Source: Coraliomargarita algicola (lineage in GTDB: Bacteria > Verrucomicrobiota > Verrucomicrobiia > Opitutales > Coraliomargaritaceae). Taken from it: 64,000 nt of DNA. This document shows, piece by piece, positions 55,173 through 62,320 of the stretch (its first letter is position 1; every line of letters starts with the position of its first letter). The position numbers and the translations under genes are program-made. The stretch is from NCBI RefSeq assembly GCF_033878955.1, contig NZ_CP138858.1:4181001-4245000 (forward strand), given 5' to 3'. The notes beneath the pieces were generated by a model. It was not told where the DNA came from, searched no databases, and worked only from the letters and a program-made list of their open reading frames with translations.

Positions 55173-58148
55173 CTAGAGTCGTGACTTGAGCTGCCAAGCG
55201 CGAACGTAATCCACTTTAAAGTAGTCGGGCAGGCTGGCACGGTCGACATCTTTAGTGGCCCAGCGGCCCATTTGCAGGTTCAGGATGAGATAACTCGGCA
55301 CATCAATAATCCGTTCGTTTTCCCATACGCACTTGAGTTGCCCATCGATATACCAACTGAGTTTGCCCGGTTCCCAAAGCAGGCCAAAGGTATGCCAGCC
55401 ATCCGGAGTGGGGCCGTAATACATGTGGCTGTAGCTCCAGCTTTTGTGGTTTTCGCCATAGCCATCCCAGTGAGTGGCTACGTTATTCCGGCCACGTCCC
55501 CATTCGGTCAAATATTCGAGGATGTCGATCTCCATGCCTTGACCGTGTGCATTGGCCGTGGTGCGGCGCTCCCACTTACCCAGTCCGCTTTCTTCGCCAC
55601 GGTCGGGCATGGTCCAGAATGCGGGCCAAAGGCCGCGCGCCTTGGGCAGCTTCATGCGTGCTTCCATGTAGCCGTAGCATTGGGTCCATTTGTCGTAGGT
55701 GGTGACTGCGCCTGAAGAATATTCGCTGGTCGGTAGCTTGGGATCGTCGTGGTGGTGGCCTGTTCTCACTTCTGCTTTGATGACCATCGCGCCATCTTCG
55801 ATGTAGACATTCTCCGCGGTATTGCGTGCTTCGCCGGGGTGCAGGGCATCGTGGGAGAGCTTGTAGTTCCAGATCTCAGGATTGGGTGCAGTGCCTTCTT
55901 CGAAGTCTTCATCGAAGGTGACGACCCAATCACCTTCAACAGGAGGGCGTGTGCCCAGCCATTCGGGTGGAGTGACAGGCGTATCGCGATCCTCGAGGGA
56001 GGAGGTCCACGCCGCAGTCGGTGTCGCTTTGGGGCTACCAAATGCGCGGAGGTTCTTGAGCAGGAGTGTGCTGTTTTCTTTAAGATGTGCCTGAAAGACT
56101 TGCACACCAGATATCATAGTCGGGTCGAGTGGATACTTGGGGCTCTCTTCCGTGCCGCCGAAGACAAGTTCGAGCGTTTTGGTCTCTCCCGCTTCGAGTG
56201 TGATCTTCTCGTTGTTCCAAGGTGTTTTATTCCCGGGAGTCGAGGGGTTGTCCACCCGCATGGTGATGTTGCTGAGCTTGCGATCACTCAGGTTGGTCAC
56301 GTCGACTTTGATACCGCCGAAGGTTTCCATATTCCAGCCGCCATCAGGGCAGGGGAAGGTCACGTTGGGGTAATGTGTGCTGGAGTCGAAGTGGACCTTG
56401 AGAGCCGGACTGCCAGTGTTCTCGTCGATGCTGACAGATGTGTGATTTTGACCGAGCTGTGAGAGGTCTGAATCGGCGCTGATTTTATAGAACACACCGT
56501 CGATTGCTGGCACATTAAAATTAGTCGAAGCCGTAGTGCTGCCAGTGGTTTTGGCTACCCCAGTTAGGCTGAGGAGCTGAAGCTGGGGCGCTATGCTGTA
56601 TTTGTCGGTGGCAAACAGCTTTATCTGAGTGATCTTCGATGGATCGAGCGGAAAGCCTGGAGCATTATTGTTGTTTTGTCCAAAGGTGACGCGCAGGTCT
56701 TTTGTCTCGCCTGGTTGCAGGGTAATCTTGCTGGTATTCCATGGCTCGTTTTTCCAATGCCCCGCATTGTCAACACGCAGGGTCATGCGTAACTTTTCGG
56801 AGCCTGCGTTATGAAGTTTTGCACTCACACCAGCAAATTTTGAGAGATTCACCGTCTCACCAGCGGCGAGGAAGTTGAGGCCTGGATACTGAGTGTTGGT
56901 GACAAATTTGATGTCAACTGCAGGGCTGCCTTGGTGGTTGCCCAGGCTCAATGCCGTTCCATTTTGCTCTACGTGAATATCGCTGATGTCGCTACTGGTC
57001 GGGTCGAAGATCGCTTCGCCTTGGATTCTATTAGCGTTACTAGAATTCGTGTTCGCTGTGCTAGCGGACGCATTTCCGCGTTGAACGGGTTGGATCGAGA
57101 TCAAGCGTAGCTGTGAGCCGGGTTTCGGCTGTAGTGCCATCAATTTGACATTAATGATCTTGGCGGGATTAAAGCCCTCACTGGGGTGACCATACTTGGT
57201 GCCGAAAGGAACCGTCATGGTTTGAGTCTTTCCTGGGGCAATCGTAAGTTGGCCGCTGCTCCATGGTTCCTTCTGCCAGTGACCTTCGTTGTCGATACGT
57301 AGACCGAGTCGGATCGAAGTGCTGCCAGTGTTTTCAATGACCGCTTCGATTGCCTTGTAAGCGGACATATCCCAGGAACCACTCGGGCTCTGGAAGTTGA
57401 CGGCCGGATATTTGCCGCCCTCCGGGAATTGCACCGTGAGCCCCTGGCTGTCGGCAGCGATCTGTGGGGCTTCTTCGATTTTTACGCCAGCGACGCCTTG
57501 TGCCGGCGTATAGATCGTCACATCGCCGGCGCTAGCGTGGCTCACTGCGGGCATGTTTGCAGGTGTTGGAGTCGCCGGAGCAACTTGTGGCGCGCCTTTG
57601 CCCACTCCCTGGATGGACTTGATGAGAATGCTGCCATTCACGGATGGTTTGCTGATGAAGAGCTTTACCGCGCTGATGGCACTGCTATCCAGCGAGTAGC
57701 TGGGCTTCCCGAAGGATTGTCCAAACTGCACCGTCAGGCGGGCGGATTCACCCGCTGCGAGCCATACATTATTGGTATTCCATGGTTCGTCTTTCCAGTG
57801 GCCCTTATTGTCGACACGCATACTGATGTTGAGTCGTTCGGAGCTGGTGTTGACGATTTCAGCTTCAAGACCTGCATAGGCAGATAGGTTCCAAGCGTCG
57901 GCAGGCATCGGGAGGTTGAGTCCTGGATACGAGTTACTGGCTGGGAAGTTGACTTGTAGAGCTTTAGAGTTGTCCACATCGACGATGGACAAGGTCGCCT
58001 GATGTTCTGTCTGGAAACTCGATACGTCCGTCGATGCCGGGGCCATGATTGCGTTCGATTCGGGCGAAGTGCTGCCGATCAATGGAGAGGTGATGGCACT
58101 GCATAGCGCGAGTAAACGCAGGTTGAGAGCTTGTCTGATGGAGATCAT
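55173..58148 (-). CDS. Secreted multidomain GH16 glycoside hydrolase with four tandem binding-like modules
   Basis: This 991-residue protein has a signal peptide. Four homologous beta-sandwich modules follow (about 40-183, 208-353, 376-530, 545-705). Each contains an 'RVDNxGHWxxEPWN' type motif, then a 'LxxGExxxLxVxFG' strand and a 'LDPxxIxxVKLF' strand, with Thr/Ser/Ala-rich linkers. The C-terminal GH16 domain (about 738-988) has the catalytic motif EIDILE (Glu873, Asp875, Glu878) and GLWPAFWTMPDRG. GH16 enzymes of this type include agarases, porphyranases, carrageenases and laminarinases; the subfamily cannot be fixed here. The modules are probably CBM11/CIA30-like and hold the enzyme on its polymer. 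The gene follows GH1 (20-base gap) in the transporter operon. Confidence 0.9.
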   Translation of the reverse strand: MISIRQALNLRLLALCSAITSPLIGSTSPESNAIMAPASTDVSSFQTEHQATLSIVDVDNSKALQVNFPASNSYPGLNLPMPADAWNLSAYAGLEAEIVNTSSERLNISMRVDNKGHWKDEPWNTNNVWLAAGESARLTVQFGQSFGKPSYSLDSSAISAVKLFISKPSVNGSILIKSIQGVGKGAPQVAPATPTPANMPAVSHASAGDVTIYTPAQGVAGVKIEEAPQIAADSQGLTVQFPEGGKYPAVNFQSPSGSWDMSAYKAIEAVIENTGSTSIRLGLRIDNEGHWQKEPWSSGQLTIAPGKTQTMTVPFGTKYGHPSEGFNPAKIINVKLMALQPKPGSQLRLISIQPVQRGNASASTANTNSSNANRIQGEAIFDPTSSDISDIHVEQNGTALSLGNHQGSPAVDIKFVTNTQYPGLNFLAAGETVNLSKFAGVSAKLHNAGSEKLRMTLRVDNAGHWKNEPWNTSKITLQPGETKDLRVTFGQNNNNAPGFPLDPSKITQIKLFATDKYSIAPQLQLLSLTGVAKTTGSTTASTNFNVPAIDGVFYKISADSDLSQLGQNHTSVSIDENTGSPALKVHFDSSTHYPNVTFPCPDGGWNMETFGGIKVDVTNLSDRKLSNITMRVDNPSTPGNKTPWNNEKITLEAGETKTLELVFGGTEESPKYPLDPTMISGVQVFQAHLKENSTLLLKNLRAFGSPKATPTAAWTSSLEDRDTPVTPPEWLGTRPPVEGDWVVTFDEDFEEGTAPNPEIWNYKLSHDALHPGEARNTAENVYIEDGAMVIKAEVRTGHHHDDPKLPTSEYSSGAVTTYDKWTQCYGYMEARMKLPKARGLWPAFWTMPDRGEESGLGKWERRTTANAHGQGMEIDILEYLTEWGRGRNNVATHWDGYGENHKSWSYSHMYYGPTPDGWHTFGLLWEPGKLSWYIDGQLKCVWENERIIDVPSYLILNLQMGRWATKDVDRASLPDYFKVDYVRAWQLKSRL

Positions 58149-58168
58149 TATTTTACGGGGGAAATTGA

Positions 58169-59569
58169 TTAGAGCGCGAGCGCGGGGGAGGTCGAGACGA
58201 CGGGAGTCTCGTGTAAGCTAGCGCCATTGGATTGAATGACATCTCGATACCAGTAGGCCGAGTCTTTAAGCGTGCGAACTTGAGTCTCGTAATCGACATG
58301 AGTGAGTCCAAATCGGTGCTTGTAGCCTTCGGCCCATTCGAAGTTATCCATGATCGACCATTGGAAATAGCCACGAACATCGACACCATCTTTGATCGCG
58401 CGTTCCAGACCGAGCAAGTAGCGTTGCAGGAAGTCGATGCGGTGCGTGTCGTGCACGCGACCATCCAGAGAGACCCAGTCCGGCATGGTGAGCCCATTTT
58501 CCGTAATGACGACGGGCAAATTATAGCGATCCGAGAGGTATTTTGTGCCCCAGTAGAGCGCTTCATCAGAGCGCTCCCACAGGAAGTGTGTGTGTGGGCT
58601 GCCGACCTTATTCTGAATTAATTCGGGTTTTCCGTCGGGGCCTGCTTGGGTGGCTTTACCGTGGTAGATATTACAGCCATAAAAATCAAGTGGTTGCTTG
58701 ATGATGTCGAAGTCGGAATCGTTGAACTTTGGCAGGTTTTTTCCGTAAGCTTGGAGCCCTTGCTCGGGGTAGTGCCCTAGGACTGGAGCGTCGCCCCACC
58801 AGCGGTTGTTCCAGCAGTTGTCAGCCCAGACGCCATCCATTACCGCATAAGCAGCTTCGATGTCTTCGGGTTTGTCACTAGCGGGGTAATTCACACAACC
58901 CACAGGAGCCCAACCAATCAAAGGCTCCTTCTTGGCACGTGCACGTATGGTTTGCACCGCCAGTCCGTGGGCGATGAGGGAATTATGTCCCGCTTTGAGC
59001 ACTTCACGCAGGCCTAGCTTTAAGCCTGGGGCATGGGTGCCATGCAAGTGGCCCAAGCCGATAAAGCATTGTGGCTCGTTGAGCGTGATCCAATGGCTCA
59101 CTCGATCGGAGAGTCGATCAACGATGACGGCTGTGTATTCCGCAAACCATTGTGGGCTCTCCGGGTTGAGCCAGCCGCCGCGATTAAACAATTCTGTCGG
59201 GTAGTCCCAGTGGAAGAGGGTGACCCATGGGTCGATGCCTGCAGCGAGTAGTTCGTCGATGAGTCGATCATAAAAGCCCAGGCCAGCTTCATTGATCTTG
59301 CCCGTGCCATTGGGAATGACGCGTGGCCAAGAGATGGAGAGCCGGTAGGCTTGTAGGCCCACTTGGGTCATTAACTCAACGTCCTCTTTATAGCGATTAT
59401 AATGGTCGCAGGCAACGTTGCCGGTGTGACCTTCCCACACTTTACCTTTTTGGTGAGAGAGCATATCCCAGACAGACTCTCCTTTGCCATCGGCTTGCCA
59501 CGCACCTTCGATTTGATAGGAAGCGGCGGCAGCGCCCCAAGTGAAATTTGACGGGAATGATGTACTCAT
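58169..59569 (-). CDS. GH1 beta-glucosidase/beta-galactosidase
   Basis: This 466-residue cytoplasmic protein has the GH1 start FTWGAAAASYQIEGAW, acid/base Glu165 in TLNEPQC, nucleophile Glu357 in VITENG and the closing 'YFQWSIMDNFEWAEGYKHRF'. It hydrolyses terminal beta-glucosides or beta-galactosides from imported oligosaccharides. It is the first gene of the leftward operon that continues with GH16, lipoprotein, ABC importer and sulfatase. It is clearly related to the GH1 part of the GH1-AraC fusion at 62321, so the locus holds one enzymatic and one regulatory-fused copy. A weak relative of the shared promoter element lies at 59669-59682 upstream. Confidence 0.95.
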   Translation of the reverse strand: MSTSFPSNFTWGAAAASYQIEGAWQADGKGESVWDMLSHQKGKVWEGHTGNVACDHYNRYKEDVELMTQVGLQAYRLSISWPRVIPNGTGKINEAGLGFYDRLIDELLAAGIDPWVTLFHWDYPTELFNRGGWLNPESPQWFAEYTAVIVDRLSDRVSHWITLNEPQCFIGLGHLHGTHAPGLKLGLREVLKAGHNSLIAHGLAVQTIRARAKKEPLIGWAPVGCVNYPASDKPEDIEAAYAVMDGVWADNCWNNRWWGDAPVLGHYPEQGLQAYGKNLPKFNDSDFDIIKQPLDFYGCNIYHGKATQAGPDGKPELIQNKVGSPHTHFLWERSDEALYWGTKYLSDRYNLPVVITENGLTMPDWVSLDGRVHDTHRIDFLQRYLLGLERAIKDGVDVRGYFQWSIMDNFEWAEGYKHRFGLTHVDYETQVRTLKDSAYWYRDVIQSNGASLHETPVVSTSPALAL

Positions 59570-59703
59570 ATTAATGTTTCGATTGATCTATAAATTTTGC
59601 CACAATGTGTGAATGGGGTGTGGGCTAAGCGAAGGTGATAAGATAGCACTTTTGCGATCAACCTAGTTAGCTGTCTGCTGATTGACTATGTGTCTTATAC
59701 TGA

Positions 59704-61878
59704 TTAGTTGCCGACCCGTAGGAGGCGTATGCCGTCCGCTATGACATAGCCATCGGTGTCGTCGGTTCTGATCTGGACACTGCCGGTGGTGGCGGCATCG
59801 AATTCTTTTTCAGCAAGCAGCACCCATTGGCCGCCATTTTCCTGTTGGTTCACGGTAACAGTGGTGGTGCCATCGCTGCCTGTTAGGTCGATGGGCACAT
59901 TCGTGGCTCTGTTTGTATAGCTGGTCCAGCGAGCATATACCCAGTAAATTCCAGAGAGGGGGACATCGATTTGATAGTTGAAGGATTTGTTGCCCTTGTC
60001 GGTGTTGCCGTCATGTAGATAATTGCTGCCGTAGTAGCCATTGTTAGTGCTGGAGCTGCTCCATGTGCCTGTTTGGCTGACCTGAGTGCTGTCCGAATTA
60101 TCGATGAACAGCTCATTGATGGTAATGGGAGTGCGTGTGCCCGTCCATGCGCGAACCCAATCGACTTGCATGACTTGATCGTCAATTAGGTCGGTGACGC
60201 CGTTATTATCCCATCCGCCGAGCTGCATGGAGAGAATCATGAAGGCAGGCGCGCTTGGGATGCGGGAATTGCTCCATTCAGCGGTCTTTCGGCCATCGAT
60301 GTAGAATTCGAGTAAGTCGTCTTGCCAGTAGACGCCATAGGTATGAAAGTCATCTGTTGTGGCTGGGTAGGTGATTTTTCCCCAATTGGTGTGTTGATGC
60401 TGAGAGCCGTAGCCATCCCAGTGAGTGGCGTGTTGAGTGGTGTCTTCACCCCAAATTCCCAGTGATTCCATGATGTCGATTTCCATGCCGTCGCCGTAGG
60501 TGTGGGTGCCGGAACCGTAACTGTCTGAAACGAAGTTTTCTGTCGCGTTGCCAAAGTTGGTGTCGGCGTAGCTGCCCCGACTGACGTGGGCATCCTCGCT
60601 TACGTAGTAGGTGACACCATTAATGATTAGTTGTGGTCGATCTGCTTGATTCGCAGCTTCCTTACTGTGGAATTTTACCGACCGGTTGCGCATAAATGTA
60701 TCCGCCAGAACAATACTGATGATTTTGTCGTCGTCCATTTGCTCGCTAACAAAATCGGTAATGTCCAGCGTGACCTCTTGCCCCACAGTATTGATCTCGC
60801 CCCATTTTTGTTCGATCCAGACGGGATCTGCGGCCGGTTTATTATTCCAGGTAAGAGTGGATTCGTCCCAGGAATCATCACGTAGCTTCATGTATACCAG
60901 ATTGTTGGGGACCGTGCCCTGCGTTTTGATTGCAGATGCCTTTAGCTTGAGCACCGCACTGGTGATTGATCCGGGACTTGCATTGCTAAGGTCGAATTTG
61001 AGGTAGGAGCGGTAATAGCCCTCCAGCCATCCGTAATTAGCGCGGTCAGGCATCATCCAGAAGGCGGGCCATAAGCCTTTGATTGCTGGATATTTGATAC
61101 GCGCCTCAAAATATCCATACTGTTGGCGATACACATCGTAGGTGCTCACCTGACAACCGGAGTTACTATAGCTGCTGCCCCCGATGGTGCCGGAGTCGGT
61201 GCTCGCTTTGAGATTCAGATATCCGTCTGCCACGGTTACATTTTTATGGTTGTTGCCGCCGCTGCCAGGCATGCCGGCATAGGTGGTGGCAAAGCGCCAT
61301 TTGTTTCCGTCTAAAGCCGTGCCATCAAAATTATCTTCAAAGGTGAGTTCCCAATCCCCTTCAATAGATGGGATCGGTTCGAGCGGTTCTGGCGCGGAGA
61401 CAAAGCGCACCGCATCGGCGATCACGTAGCCATTGGTGAATTCATTGCCGATGCGAACGGTGCCCGAGTTGCCGGCGTCGAAGGGATAAGTGCCCAATAA
61501 AACCCACTGCCCGCCATCGGCTTGCTGGTTGACTTCGACATAGTCGACCCCGGAGGAGTGAGTGATATCGATTGGGACGTTGTTTGCGCGATTCGCATGT
61601 TCCGACCAGATGGTATAGACTTCGTAGGAGCCGTTGGTTGGTAAAGTGGGTGCAAAGAGCACACTCTTTGTCCCTTTGCTGGAATTACCATCATGCAAAT
61701 AGTCCGGGCCGTAGCGATCGCTTGAATACGTGCCTGTAGTCCATGTGCCAGTTTTGGTGACGCCACTTGTTGCTGTATTGTCTAGGATGATTTCAGCAGC
61801 GACTGTTTCGCAACAAGTGAGTGTCGTCAGTAAAACGCTGAGTGTATAGGGAGAACTTTGTATTCTATTGAGGGGCAT
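59704..61878 (-). CDS. Secreted GH16 hydrolase with an inserted DNRLRE/CBM96-like domain and two golvesin-like modules
   Basis: This 724-residue protein has a signal peptide (cleavage near VAA-E). A golvesin-like sandwich (about 30-161, ending 'YVIADAVRFV') precedes the first part of GH16 (173-280, GLWPAFWMMPDR). A block of about 175 residues is inserted (286-458), then the second part of GH16 (462-580) carries the catalytic EIDIME (Glu466, Asp468, Glu471). A second golvesin-like module closes the protein (605-724). The inserted block shows the DNRLRE / CBM96 pattern ('RSYLKFDLS', 'DDSWDESTLTWNNKPA', 'VKFHSKEA'), but its usual first strand ('AHVSRGSYADTNFGNATEN') comes last. Probably an exported endo-enzyme on an algal galactan or glucan. 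Confidence 0.88.
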   Translation of the reverse strand: MPLNRIQSSPYTLSVLLTTLTCCETVAAEIILDNTATSGVTKTGTWTTGTYSSDRYGPDYLHDGNSSKGTKSVLFAPTLPTNGSYEVYTIWSEHANRANNVPIDITHSSGVDYVEVNQQADGGQWVLLGTYPFDAGNSGTVRIGNEFTNGYVIADAVRFVSAPEPLEPIPSIEGDWELTFEDNFDGTALDGNKWRFATTYAGMPGSGGNNHKNVTVADGYLNLKASTDSGTIGGSSYSNSGCQVSTYDVYRQQYGYFEARIKYPAIKGLWPAFWMMPDRANYGWLEGYYRSYLKFDLSNASPGSITSAVLKLKASAIKTQGTVPNNLVYMKLRDDSWDESTLTWNNKPAADPVWIEQKWGEINTVGQEVTLDITDFVSEQMDDDKIISIVLADTFMRNRSVKFHSKEAANQADRPQLIINGVTYYVSEDAHVSRGSYADTNFGNATENFVSDSYGSGTHTYGDGMEIDIMESLGIWGEDTTQHATHWDGYGSQHQHTNWGKITYPATTDDFHTYGVYWQDDLLEFYIDGRKTAEWSNSRIPSAPAFMILSMQLGGWDNNGVTDLIDDQVMQVDWVRAWTGTRTPITINELFIDNSDSTQVSQTGTWSSSSTNNGYYGSNYLHDGNTDKGNKSFNYQIDVPLSGIYWVYARWTSYTNRATNVPIDLTGSDGTTTVTVNQQENGGQWVLLAEKEFDAATTGSVQIRTDDTDGYVIADGIRLLRVGN

Positions 61879-61938
61879 AGTAGCTTTAGGGGTTTGGGGT
61901 GAAATCGTAGCCTTGAGTTCGTTTTAGGACTACGAGCT

Positions 61939-61959
61939 GACATCATACAGTAAGATGTC
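61939..61959. promoter_or_regulatory. 21-bp palindromic operator candidate upstream of GH16
   Basis: Arms GACATC (61939-61944) and GATGTC (61954-61959) flank TAC and GTA, giving nine paired positions per side around 61949. It lies 61 bases before the GH16 start. GACATCA recurs at 62167-62173, overlapping the putative -35 of the GH1-AraC gene, so one regulator could act on both genes. Confidence 0.5.
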
Positions 61960-62164
61960 GGTAGAGGGGTAGTCGGTAGCTGCTTGAGAATGTGCTGATC
62001 GCTGATTTTTGTTGAGACTTGCTAAAGTGGTACCGCACTGAATTACATGAAAACTCGAGGTGAATGTGTTTTCTGCGGTCAGCAATCGGCACTTGAAACA
62101 TCGGTTGAAATTAAGTCTTGGAGTATACCGCTCCCTGAAATCGACCTCCTTTTTTGAACGGCAT

Positions 62165-62195
62165 TTGACATCAGGTGTGTATTCTGTGGTATGTT
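62165..62195 (+). promoter_or_regulatory. Candidate promoter of the GH1-AraC gene
   Basis: A perfect TTGACA (62165-62170) is followed after 19 bases by TATGTT (62190-62195), preceded by TGG (extended -10). The -10 runs into the first repeat unit, so transcription would begin inside the heptanucleotide repeat. The long spacing suggests an activator may be needed. Confidence 0.45.
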
Positions 62196-62320
62196 CCCTG
62201 TTCCCTGTTCCCTGTTCCCTGTTCCCTGTTCCCTGTTCCCTGTTCCCTGTTCCCTGTTCCCTGTTCCCTGTTCCCTGTTCCCTGTTCCCTGTTCCCTGTT
62301 CCCTGTTCCCTGTTCCCTGT
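62193..62320. repeat. Heptanucleotide tandem repeat (GTTCCCT)n, about 18 copies
   Basis: There are 128 bases of uninterrupted 7-bp units GTTCCCT (minus strand AGGGAAC), with no mismatches seen. The array ends at the base before the ATG at 62321. No Shine-Dalgarno sequence is present. Similar heptanucleotide repeats are known in cyanobacteria as STRR elements. Copy number could vary by slippage and change the mRNA leader length or promoter-to-gene distance, though not the reading frame. Confidence 0.95.

Larger units (their letters stand above)
61879..62320. other. Divergent regulatory region with palindrome and heptanucleotide repeat
   Basis: This 440-base region between the leftward GH16 gene and the rightward GH1-AraC gene contains a 21-bp palindrome (61939-61959), a promoter candidate (62165-62195) and the tandem repeat (62193-62320). 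No gene was recognised. The minus-strand open frames over the repeat only translate the repeat as REQGTGN units. Confidence 0.6.

Noticed and set aside
62193..62320. CRISPR array or telomere-like end
   Set aside because: The units are contiguous 7-mers without spacers and no cas genes are near; coding sequence continues on both sides, so it is not a chromosome end.
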